From: Hyphomonadaceae bacterium | Lineage (GTDB): Bacteria > Pseudomonadota > Alphaproteobacteria > Caulobacterales > Hyphomonadaceae | Assembly: GCA_027485145.1 (NCBI GenBank) | Contig: JAIXRO010000087.1 | Location: forward strand, 1 to 39,186 | Direction of reading: 5' to 3' | Length of the DNA: 39,186 nucleotides | Shown here: positions 20,928 to 28,574 of the stretch, piece by piece | Position numbering within the stretch: position 1 is the first letter of the stretch | Layout of the letters: the number at the start of each line of letters is the position of its first letter | Made by a program: the position numbers and the translations under genes | The notes under the pieces: model-generated | Told to the model about the DNA's origin: nothing | The model's input: the letters and a program-made list of their open reading frames with translations, nothing else | Database searches by the model: none

Positions 20928-23011
20928 AGCTTCTGTTCGGGCCCAATCGGCAAGTCACCGAAGCACAACAGCAGTTTACATTTTCAAGACGCGCCTTCTT
21001 CCTTGGGGGCACGCAGGTGGGGATTGGCGTGTTGCTCGCCGGACGCATGGCTTGGCTCGCCGTGGCAGAGAACGAGAAGTACGCACTTCTCGCAGAAAGT
21101 AACCGGGTTAACCTTCAGATCATTCCACCCCGTCGTGGCTGGATCGTCGACCGAAATGGCCGTCCAATCGCGCTCAACCGCACCGCGTTCCGTGTAGACC
21201 TTATCCCGGATCGACTGGCTGACAAGGACGCGGTCCTGACAGAGCTCGCTCAAGTTATGCGGCTGACGCCGGTCGACGTTGAACGGGTGCGGGCAGATCT
21301 TAAAAAAGCGGCTGGGTTCCAGCCCGTGCCAGTGGCCGAAAATATTGATTGGGAAACGTTCGCCGCAGTCAGCCTTCGGACCACCGAAATGCCGGGCGTT
21401 GCCCCCAGCGAGTTCTTCACCCGTCACTACCCAGAAGGCGCAAGCGTGGGCCATTTGATCGGGTATGTTGGTGCAGCCTCCGCCAAGGATTATGAAGAAA
21501 AGCGGGATCCGCTGCTCATCACACCCGGCTTCAAGATTGGCAAGGACGGCTTGGAAAAGACCCAGGAAGTGACCTTGCGCGGTTTACCGGGTGCCAAACG
21601 GACGGAAGTCACCGCGCGGGGCAAGCTTGTCCGCGATCTCGCCACACGTCCTGATGTGCCGGGCAAGACCGTTAAGCTGACCGTCGACGCCGGGCTGCAA
21701 GCTTATACAGGGCGACGTCTTGGCCTTGAATCTGGCTCGGCCGTTGTGATCGACTGCGAAACGGGTGGCATATTGACCCTCAGTTCGATGCCATCCTTTG
21801 ATCCTAACAGCTTTTCCGACGGGATCGGGCGGATTGAGTGGCGGATGTTGCAGGAGGATGACCACATCCCGATGCTTAACAAGGCCATGCAAGGCCTTTA
21901 CCCGCCGGGGTCAACCGTCAAGCCTGCCGCCGCTCTTGCTCTGCTGCAGAATGGTGTCGACCCGGAGGAAACCGTTTTTTGCAATGGTGGGTATACGCTC
22001 GGGTCCCGCACCTTCCGGTGTCTTGGCCGTCACGGCCCCATGAATATGCGTCACGCGCTCATGAAAAGCTGCAACACCTATTTCTATGCCATGGGTCGTC
22101 GCATTGGCTATGATCGCATTGCTCCTGTCGCGAAGATGCTTGGTCTGGGCAAAGAGTTTGACCTTCCCATGCCGTCGCAGCGCTACGGAACCGTCCCGGA
22201 CAGCGCCTGGAAGCGCAAGAAGTTTGATCAGGATTGGTCTCAGTCAGACACGTTGAACGCGACCATTGGCCAAGGCTATGTTTTGACCAGTCCGCTCCAG
22301 TTGGCGGTCATGTCCGCGCGGATTGCATCGGGCAAGATGCTCGACCCCTATCTCATTCATGGCCAGCGAAAGCCGGCAGCACGTCTGCCCTTTTCAGAGG
22401 AGCAATTGCAGGTTGTGCGGGACGGAATGGATCTGGTGGTCAACGGTGCCGGCACCGCTGTACGAAGCCGTTTGCCGTTGGAAGGTATCCGGATGGCCGG
22501 CAAAACCGGCACGGCGCAGGTGCGCGCAATTAAAGGTGGCCAACGGGGCCAATCCGGCAATTGGAAGTATCGGGACCACGGCCTGTTCGTCTTCTTCGCG
22601 CCTGTTGAAAAGCCGCGTTATGCGGGTGCCGTCGTGATCGAACACGGTATGGGTGGGGCCCGCGCAGCAGCACCTGTCGCCAAGAGCATGATGACATACC
22701 TCTATGATCCCGCAAAGGCGATGGAGGAACTCACGGCCCTCGAAGCCGGTTGGGGTGGCGACGTGAATACGCGCATGGCCCGAAAGGCGGCAGCGTGGAA
22801 AGCGGCCAGCGACCCCAAAGCCGCCGTACAAGCCGCAGCCGAAGGCAGCGTCGAAGATTCTGAGATCAAGAAAACGACGGAGATTGAAGAGCGGTTGGAC
22901 GCAGGCGCCCCTGTCAACCGTGATGCAGCCGCTTCGCCCGAGCCGGAGACCGCAGCCGCCCCTGTTACGGCGGACGTCCCTCCGCGGCCAGCAGAGGGAT
23001 CGCCACAATGA
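20915..23011 (+). CDS. mrdA: Penicillin-binding protein 2 (elongasome transpeptidase)
   Basis: 698 residues, class B PBP that crosslinks lateral-wall peptidoglycan with RodA. One N-terminal membrane anchor (about 30-50) is followed by a PBP dimerisation domain (RRGWIVDRNGRPIALN) and the transpeptidase domain. The transpeptidase motifs are Ser333 in PPGSTVKP (SxxK), Ser385 in KSCNTY (SxN) and Lys530 in AGKTGTAQ (KTG). A C-terminal extension of roughly 90 residues rich in Ala, Glu and Pro is typical of sphingomonad PBP2. The start MDPLKLLFG at 20915 overlaps mreD by 13 nt. Confidence 0.95.
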   Translation: MDPLKLLFGPNRQVTEAQQQFTFSRRAFFLGGTQVGIGVLLAGRMAWLAVAENEKYALLAESNRVNLQIIPPRRGWIVDRNGRPIALNRTAFRVDLIPDRLADKDAVLTELAQVMRLTPVDVERVRADLKKAAGFQPVPVAENIDWETFAAVSLRTTEMPGVAPSEFFTRHYPEGASVGHLIGYVGAASAKDYEEKRDPLLITPGFKIGKDGLEKTQEVTLRGLPGAKRTEVTARGKLVRDLATRPDVPGKTVKLTVDAGLQAYTGRRLGLESGSAVVIDCETGGILTLSSMPSFDPNSFSDGIGRIEWRMLQEDDHIPMLNKAMQGLYPPGSTVKPAAALALLQNGVDPEETVFCNGGYTLGSRTFRCLGRHGPMNMRHALMKSCNTYFYAMGRRIGYDRIAPVAKMLGLGKEFDLPMPSQRYGTVPDSAWKRKKFDQDWSQSDTLNATIGQGYVLTSPLQLAVMSARIASGKMLDPYLIHGQRKPAARLPFSEEQLQVVRDGMDLVVNGAGTAVRSRLPLEGIRMAGKTGTAQVRAIKGGQRGQSGNWKYRDHGLFVFFAPVEKPRYAGAVVIEHGMGGARAAAPVAKSMMTYLYDPAKAMEELTALEAGWGGDVNTRMARKAAAWKAASDPKAAVQAAAEGSVEDSEIKKTTEIEERLDAGAPVNRDAAASPEPETAAAPVTADVPPRPAEGSPQ

Positions 23012-24114
23012 CCGATGGCTTCGTCCCAGCCCCTTTGAAGCAACTCCCATGGCGGCTTCTCTTCCTTTTGCTCGCGATCGGCGGGTTTGGGACAATTGTT
23101 CTTTTTTCGGCGGCAGGCGGCAGCCTAACACCTTGGGCCGCCAGCCATGCTGTCCGCTTTTGCATCTTCCTTGTGATGGCTATCATCATGTCCCGCATAC
23201 CGGAAGAATTCTACGCCCGCATGGCGATGCCCGGCTATGCGGCCGTTCTCATTCTCCTGATCGCGGTTGAACTGATCGGCGGCATCAGCGGCGGCAGCCA
23301 GCGCTGGCTTGATCTGGGGTTCATCCGCCTGCAACCGTCCGAGCTCATGAAGCTGGCCGTCGTTCTAGCGACAGCACGCTATTACTCCATGTTACCCGCC
23401 GGACAGGTCCGGACCTGGACCGCAGTCTGGCCACCAGTCTTGCTATTTGGAATTCCGTTTGTGCTTGTGTTGCTGCAGCCAGATCTCGGCACAGGCCTGA
23501 TGATCGCTGCTGGCGGGGTCACGGTCATGTTTCTTGCCGGAATACCTCTGCGGTTGTTCGTTGGCACGGCGGTCATAGGCGCCGCCGCCCTGCCCGTGGT
23601 CTTCAGCTTCCTCCATGACTATCAGCAGAAACGCGTGCTCATTTTCCTCAACCCTGAGGAAGACGCGCTGGGCGCAGGCTACCACATCACCCAGTCAAAG
23701 ATCGCGATCGGGTCCGGCGGAATTTTTGGCAAGGGCTATCTCAACGGGACACAAAGCCATCTCGATTACCTGCCAGAAGGTCACACGGATTTCGTTTTCG
23801 CTACCATGGCGGAAGAATGGGGGCTGCTCGGTGGTCTCGCCATCATAGTCGCCTTCGTGATGGTCGGGCGCTGGGGGCTGCAAGTCGCAAGCCGCGCTAC
23901 CACGCGCTTCGGCCGGATGACAGCAGCCGCACTGTCGATGACAATCTTCTACTATGTCACCATCAACCTGTTGATGGTGATGGGTATGGCTCCGGTGGTC
24001 GGCATCCCGCTCCCTATGGTGTCCCATGGCGGCACCGCCATGTTGACCGTCATGCTCTGCCTCGGCGTGCTGATGTCCATCGAACGCCACAGCCGCCGCC
24101 GCACCGGCCTTTAG
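23008..24114 (+). CDS. rodA: Peptidoglycan glycosyltransferase RodA (SEDS)
   Basis: 368 residues with about ten membrane segments. SEDS-family polymerase that extends glycan strands from lipid II as the partner of PBP2. Conserved stretches are GSQRWLDLGFIRLQPSELMK, LLQPDLGTGLM, LPEGHTDFVFATMAEEWG and GIPLPMVSHGGTAML. It overlaps mrdA by 4 nt (ATGA) and is the last gene of the operon. The 105 nt to the tRNA contain no obvious gene or strong terminator. Confidence 0.96.
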   Translation: MTDGFVPAPLKQLPWRLLFLLLAIGGFGTIVLFSAAGGSLTPWAASHAVRFCIFLVMAIIMSRIPEEFYARMAMPGYAAVLILLIAVELIGGISGGSQRWLDLGFIRLQPSELMKLAVVLATARYYSMLPAGQVRTWTAVWPPVLLFGIPFVLVLLQPDLGTGLMIAAGGVTVMFLAGIPLRLFVGTAVIGAAALPVVFSFLHDYQQKRVLIFLNPEEDALGAGYHITQSKIAIGSGGIFGKGYLNGTQSHLDYLPEGHTDFVFATMAEEWGLLGGLAIIVAFVMVGRWGLQVASRATTRFGRMTAAALSMTIFYYVTINLLMVMGMAPVVGIPLPMVSHGGTAMLTVMLCLGVLMSIERHSRRRTGL

Positions 24115-24219
24115 AAAGAAGTTCCGACATGGGCATTGCAAAGCGGGAATCGCGCTGCTATCGGCCCTCTTCTCGCAGACAAAGCCAGCGGTTCACTCCT
24201 CTGATTTTACCGGCGATGT

Positions 24220-24295
<76 letters not shown>

Positions 24296-24349
24296 AACTT
24301 CTCAACGGCTTAGGTGCAAATATACACCCCTCCCAAGGGGCTGTCGAGA

Positions 24350-24371
24350 GCCACGTAATCGCCACGTAATC
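24350..24371 (+). repeat. Tandem 11-bp direct repeat near the tRNA end
   Basis: GCCACGTAATC occurs twice without a gap (24350-24360, 24361-24371), 55 nt from the tRNA 3' end. Short direct repeats at this distance can be integrase or excisionase arm sites. That role is inference. Confidence 0.5.
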
Positions 24372-24472
24372 AACGTGTTTCGTAGCCTGGCGTAGAGGCT
24401 TGATTTTCGATGTGCGGGATGACGCTTCCTCCCTGGTCGAAGCCGCTGCGCGTCTTCTTCACACCCACCTCA

Positions 24473-24681
24473 GCGGGGATACCCCGCAACGCCCCGAAAC
24501 GAGGAGCGGGGCTGCTGACGCGCTCTGTCCCGCAGGGCTATCTGCCCTGCTCCTGAGGGCGCGGTGTTTGACGCATGGGGCCCCGCAGGCACTCTGATCC
24601 GGCGGACATGGCCCAAAGCGCAGGCCGGGAAAGCCGACAGGCCCCGCCTTTCCGCCTGCGCGAGCAATGGCGCGATGCGCC
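24473..24681. other. Cluster of five GC-rich hairpins in the non-coding end of the element
   Basis: The 542-nt stretch between the tRNA and DUF932 has no convincing gene but holds five perfect or near-perfect hairpins. They are GCGGGG-ATA-CCCCGC (24473-24487), GCCCCG/CGGGGC (24491-24512), GCAGGGC-TATCT-GCCCTGC (24532-24550), GCGCAGGC...GGAAAG pairing with CTTTCC-GCCTGCGC (24618-24661, 14 pairs with a 2-nt bulge), and GGCGC-GAT-GCGCC (24669-24681). No U-runs follow, so they are not classical terminators. They could be a transfer or replication structure, protein-binding sites, or single-stranded promoters. The function is unknown. Confidence 0.6.
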
Positions 24682-24755
24682 GCCTCATTCAGGGTGCCGT
24701 TTCTTGTCTTGGTAATCGCGCTGGTCGCTCATGCAACTACTAGCCTTGGGATTTG

Positions 24756-24837
24756 AGAGTGAGAGTCTGGCGGGCTGCGCCGTGACGGGATGAGGGTCGA
24801 GAGAGAGGCTCCCGGCCAGCCGTCATGGAGATTTCCC
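24756..24837 (+). promoter_or_regulatory. Structured leader of the DUF932 gene, copy 1 of a repeated leader
   Basis: Starts with AGAGTGAGAG (24756-24765). CGTGACGG (24781-24788) pairs with CCGTCATG (24820-24827), enclosing a purine-rich GAGAGAGAG loop. The 3' arm runs into the ribosome-binding site GGAG (24827-24830), 7 nt from the ATG. The parB leader has the same order of elements and the same spacing to the start codon. Confidence 0.6.
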
Positions 24838-26043
24838 ATGGATATGCAGGTTCTCGATACGCGCCGCGACTCAAGCGGCGGTTACAAGGTGGATGTCTCG
24901 CGCGGCTCGCGCGTGGGTCGGGTGTCGTCGGAATGGTTCTCGCGCCCCGATGATGAGCGGTTTCTATCACTCGGCGATCTGGCCCGATCAGTGCGCGGTC
25001 GGTCTGACCGGAGCCGGACGCGCGTGGTCGAGACGGCGCTGATCCATGTCGAAGCAAACCGCAATGATCCGGAACGCTTGGCTCTCATGTTGCCGGGTGC
25101 CGAGGCACCGGTGACGCCTACCCACTGGAGCTTTGGGCAACTGGCCAGCCAGGTCGGCGCTCCCGCTGCCTATCTGCGCCAACTTCCGGCGCCGCTCGCC
25201 GCGATCAATCTGCAATACGGGCTGACCTCCAACCGAGCCGAGCAGATCAAGACGCTCGAAACCGACGATCCAGTTTCCGGGGGCCGCCTCGAACTGCGCG
25301 CCGTGACCGGCCCCGACTACGGCCGGATCTACGACCATGAGCTTGTCGAAGCGGTGCAGAAGATCGCTGGCAACGGCACCGGCGACACACGCTGGAAGGT
25401 CCCGGGCGTGCTCGACTGGTCGACCGGGGTCTACAACCCTAACGTCGACATCTCGAAGGATACGACCACGCTCTATGCGTCGGATCGCGACGTCTTCCTG
25501 TTTCTGGTCGATGATCTCAATCCGATCGAAGCCGGGCGCCTGCCCGACGGATCGCCCGATCTCTACTTCCGCGGGTTTTATTGCTGGAACTCCGAGGTCG
25601 GCGCCAAGACGCTCGGCATGGCGAGCTTCTACCTGCGCGCGGTCTGCCAGAACCGGAACCTGTGGGGGGTGGAGGACTTCGAAGAGATCAGCATCCGCCA
25701 CAGCAAATATGCGGCGAACCGCTTTGCCCATGAAGCCGAACCGGCGCTGCTGAACTTTGCCAATTCCTCGCCGCAGCCGTTCATCAACGGCATCAAGATC
25801 GCGCGGGAGCGAATTGTCGCCCGCAGCGACGAAGACCGGCAGGATTTCCTGCGGGCGCGCGGATTCTCCAAGGCTGAAACCGGTCGGATCATCGAGACCG
25901 TATTGGCCGAGGAAGGCCGCCCGCCGGAATCGATCTTCGATTTCGTACAAGGCATCACCGCGCTTGCGCGCACCAAGCCGCATCAGGACGCCCGGCTCGA
26001 CATGGAGGGCAAGGCGAAGAAGTTGCTCGACCGGGTGCACTAA
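24838..26043 (+). CDS. DUF932 domain-containing protein (plasmid/phage-like)
   Basis: 401 residues. It matches the DUF932 (phage/plasmid-like, TIGR03299-type) family, with features such as WSFGQLASQVGAPAAYLRQLP, LRAVTGPDYGRIYDHELVEAV, GFYCWNSEVGAKTLG and the C-terminal IFDFVQGITALARTKPHQDARLDME. The biochemical role is unknown. The family is common on conjugative elements and phages, often near ParB and helicase genes as here. The ATG at 24838 has GGAG 7 nt upstream within a structured leader shared with the next gene. A 129-nt gap separates it from parB. Confidence 0.85.
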   Translation: MDMQVLDTRRDSSGGYKVDVSRGSRVGRVSSEWFSRPDDERFLSLGDLARSVRGRSDRSRTRVVETALIHVEANRNDPERLALMLPGAEAPVTPTHWSFGQLASQVGAPAAYLRQLPAPLAAINLQYGLTSNRAEQIKTLETDDPVSGGRLELRAVTGPDYGRIYDHELVEAVQKIAGNGTGDTRWKVPGVLDWSTGVYNPNVDISKDTTTLYASDRDVFLFLVDDLNPIEAGRLPDGSPDLYFRGFYCWNSEVGAKTLGMASFYLRAVCQNRNLWGVEDFEEISIRHSKYAANRFAHEAEPALLNFANSSPQPFINGIKIARERIVARSDEDRQDFLRARGFSKAETGRIIETVLAEEGRPPESIFDFVQGITALARTKPHQDARLDMEGKAKKLLDRVH

Positions 26044-26089
26044 GCCTCCCCGGGCCCAGCGTGTTACTCCAACGTTGCGCTGCCTTCTC

Positions 26090-26172
26090 AGAGTGAGAGG
26101 GCGGCGCTTCGCTTCGTGACGGGTTCGGGCCTGAGAGAGAGTCTTTCGGGCGGCCCGTCATGGAGAAACCCC
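26090..26172 (+). promoter_or_regulatory. Structured leader of the parB-like gene, copy 2 of the repeated leader
   Basis: Begins with the same AGAGTGAGAG (26090-26099). CGTGACGGG (26115-26123) pairs with CCCGTCATG (26154-26162) to give a 9-pair stem including one G-U. An inner CCTGA/TCGGG pairing flanks GAGAGAGAG. GGAG (26162-26165) sits at the foot of the stem, 7 nt before the ATG, exactly as in the DUF932 leader 1.3 kb upstream. Confidence 0.6.
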
Positions 26173-28245
26173 ATGACCAAGACATTGCCCAAGCTCGTGC
26201 TCAGTTCCTCGCGCGACATCCCGTTTTCGCAGCTGGTGCTGAGCCAGAAGAATGTCCGGCGCGTGAAGGCCGGCCTTTCGATCGAGGATCTGGCCGAGGA
26301 CATTTATCGCCGGACCCTGCTCCAGAGCATCAACGTCCGCCCCGTGCTCGATGCCGACGGCAAGGAAACCGGCATGTTCGAAGTCCCCGCCGGCGGTCGC
26401 CGTTTCCGGGCCCTCGAACTGCTGGTGAAGACCAAGCGGATGGCCAAGGATCAGCCCGTCCCTTGCGTCGTGCGTGAAGCCGGGATTGCCGAAGAGGACT
26501 CGCTCGCCGAAAACGTCATGCGCGTCGCGCTGCATCCGCTCGACCAGTTCCGTGCCTTCAGCGCGCTGATCGAAGCGGGCCTGTCCGAGGAAGATATCGC
26601 CGCGCGGTTTTTCGTCTCTGTCTCGACCGTACGCCAGCGCCTGCGGCTCGCCTCGGTCTCGCCCACCCTGCTCGAGATCTATGGTGAGGACGGCATCACG
26701 CTCGAACAGCTCATGGCCTTCTCGGTCACCGACAACCATGCGCGCCAGGAGCAGGTCTGGGAACTGGTCAATCAGGGGCACCATGTGCCAGCTTACCACA
26801 TCCGCCGCTTGCTGACCGAAGATGCGATCTCCGCAAGCGACCGCCGCGTCCAGTTCATCGGCATTGACGCCTACACCGAGGCTGGCGGCTATGTGATGCG
26901 CGATCTGTTTTCGTCGGACGATGATGGCTGGTTGCAGGATCCTGCCCTCGTTGACTTGCTGGTGAGCGAAAAGCTCTCGGAACTCGCACAGGAAATTGGT
27001 GCCGAAGGCTGGAAATGGGTCGAGGCCGCCGTTGACCTGCCCTATGGCTGCGAGCGCGGCAAACGCCGGATCGTCGGCACGACCGTTCCGTTGACCGACG
27101 ACGAGCAGGCACGGCGCGATGGGCTGGTCGAGGAATATGACCGCATTGGCGACGACTACGGCGATGGCAGCGACCTTCCCGACGAAGTCGATGCGCGGCT
27201 GACCGAGATCGATGCCGAACTGACCGCCTTGAACAGCCGTCCCACGGTCTACGATCCGGACGACATGGTGCGTGCTGGCGTGTTCATTTCGCTGACCCAC
27301 GATGGTCGCCTGCGGATCGACCGCGGCTATGTCCGTCCTGAAGATGAACCCGTCGCTGAATGCCAGAATGACGGTACGAACGGTGGCACCGCAGACGTGT
27401 CCGACGGCGCGACAGTCACCGCGGCAGGGCAAGCGGCGCCAATCGGCGTTGACGACGACGAAGATGAGGCGATTAAGCCGTTGCCTGACAGGCTCGTTTC
27501 CGAACTCACCGCTGAACGCACGCTCGCGCTGCGCGATGCACTGGCCAACGCTCCTCAGGCGGCGTTCCTCGCCCTTCTCCATGCTCTCGTCCTATCGGTG
27601 TTCCGTCCCCACGGGACTCATGGCTGTGTGCAGATCGGCGTGACCCAGGTCTGGCTCGGCAACGTCGCACCGAACTTGCGCGAGAGTGCCTGGAGCCAGT
27701 CGATCCAGGAGCGGCATGACCATTGGGGTGAAAAGCTGCCGGATGAACCACAGTCGCTATGGGACGCCCTCGCCGCAATGCCGCAGGATGAGCAGATGGC
27801 ACTGCTCGCCCACTGTGTCAGCCACGGCGTCAACGCACTGTTTGAGCCGAGCAAGGGCTATGACGGACGCATCTCGGCGCATGGCGTGGCGCAGCGCATT
27901 GCCGCCGCAGATGCTCTGGCGGCAGTCGTCGGGCTCGACATGGCCGGGGCTGGCTGGGGGCCAACGGTCGACAACTACCTCGGACGGGTGACCAAACCCC
28001 GGATCATTGAAGCGGTCCGCGAAGCCAAGGGCGATGCGACCGCAGCCCTGATCGAACATCTCAAGAAGGGTGACATGGCACGCGAGGCCGAACGGCTGCT
28101 GAGCGGCACCGGTTGGTTGCCGAAACCCCTGCGGTTGCCGGTCATCGAAGCAGATGAAGCGGAAATCGCCGACCTGCCCGATTTCCTCGCGGATGATGCC
28201 GAACAGGCGGACGCCGACGACGCCTTCGCAATCGCTGCCGAATGA
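26173..28245 (+). CDS. Long ParB/RepB/Spo0J-family nuclease-like protein
   Basis: 690 residues, about twice a standard ParB. The N-terminal ParB domain shows FSQLVLSQKNVRRVKAGLSIEDLAEDI, VPAGGRRFRALELL (the GERR-like box) and EDSLAENVMRVALHPLDQFRAF. A helix-turn-helix follows (LSEEDIAARFFVSVSTVRQRLRLA, about residues 140-165). The C-terminal about 300 residues lack a known domain, contain an acidic linker and end in an Asp/Glu/Ala-rich tail. Its role may be partition or element regulation, and no parA is nearby. The ATG at 26173 has GGAG 7 nt upstream. A second ATG 13 nt upstream is out of frame. Confidence 0.88.
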   Translation: MTKTLPKLVLSSSRDIPFSQLVLSQKNVRRVKAGLSIEDLAEDIYRRTLLQSINVRPVLDADGKETGMFEVPAGGRRFRALELLVKTKRMAKDQPVPCVVREAGIAEEDSLAENVMRVALHPLDQFRAFSALIEAGLSEEDIAARFFVSVSTVRQRLRLASVSPTLLEIYGEDGITLEQLMAFSVTDNHARQEQVWELVNQGHHVPAYHIRRLLTEDAISASDRRVQFIGIDAYTEAGGYVMRDLFSSDDDGWLQDPALVDLLVSEKLSELAQEIGAEGWKWVEAAVDLPYGCERGKRRIVGTTVPLTDDEQARRDGLVEEYDRIGDDYGDGSDLPDEVDARLTEIDAELTALNSRPTVYDPDDMVRAGVFISLTHDGRLRIDRGYVRPEDEPVAECQNDGTNGGTADVSDGATVTAAGQAAPIGVDDDEDEAIKPLPDRLVSELTAERTLALRDALANAPQAAFLALLHALVLSVFRPHGTHGCVQIGVTQVWLGNVAPNLRESAWSQSIQERHDHWGEKLPDEPQSLWDALAAMPQDEQMALLAHCVSHGVNALFEPSKGYDGRISAHGVAQRIAAADALAAVVGLDMAGAGWGPTVDNYLGRVTKPRIIEAVREAKGDATAALIEHLKKGDMAREAERLLSGTGWLPKPLRLPVIEADEAEIADLPDFLADDAEQADADDAFAIAAE

Positions 28246-28254
28246 ACTTCGCTC

Positions 28255-28282
28255 GCGCGGGGCGGCCCCGGTCGCCCCGCGC
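28255..28282. terminator. GC-rich hairpin between parB-like and DUF6117 genes
   Basis: GCGCGGGGCG (28255-28264) pairs perfectly with CGCCCCGCGC (28273-28282) across an 8-nt loop, starting 9 nt after the parB-like stop. TCTTGCC follows rather than a U-run, so it may be a weak or partial terminator or an mRNA processing/stability hairpin. Confidence 0.5.
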
Positions 28283-28317
28283 GTCTTGCCCCCCCTCACC
28301 GATGAAGGAGCCTTACC

Positions 28318-28533
28318 ATGGCAATTCCTGACCATGCCCGCGCCAGTTTCGAGACGCTGCTGCAAGCAGCACAAGCAGGCGATCTCGCGCTGTTGGAATG
28401 TACCGAGGTTGCCAGCGGCGAAACCCGCTACGTTCTGTGCGCCGTCGGCCGCGATGCCGACGACTATGTGATGACACCGTTCGGGCACCTCACGCCGGGC
28501 AATCCCTACGATGCCTATATTCCGCCTGCCTGA
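28318..28533 (+). CDS. DUF6117-like small protein
   Basis: 71 residues. The sequence (FETLLQAAQAGDLALLECT, YVLCAVGRDADDYVMTPFGHL, NPYDAYIPPA) resembles the small DUF6117 proteins found beside SNO-helicase genes on alphaproteobacterial mobile elements. Function is unknown. AAGGAG lies 8 nt before the ATG. It lies 41 nt before the methylase-helicase gene, so cotranscription is likely. Confidence 0.75.
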   Translation: MAIPDHARASFETLLQAAQAGDLALLECTEVASGETRYVLCAVGRDADDYVMTPFGHLTPGNPYDAYIPPA

Positions 28534-28574
28534 TCCGGCCACCACCTCCCCAACTTCAATCAAGGAATTCCGAC

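Noticed and set aside
24470-24688. Minus-strand open frame of 72 codons in the tRNA-DUF932 gap
   Set aside because: It reads through the hairpin cluster, has no ribosome-binding site and no recognisable sequence.
26158-27582. 474-codon minus-strand open frame opposite the parB-like gene
   Set aside because: Antisense shadow of a clear ParB-family gene; composition typical of reversed GC-rich coding sequence.
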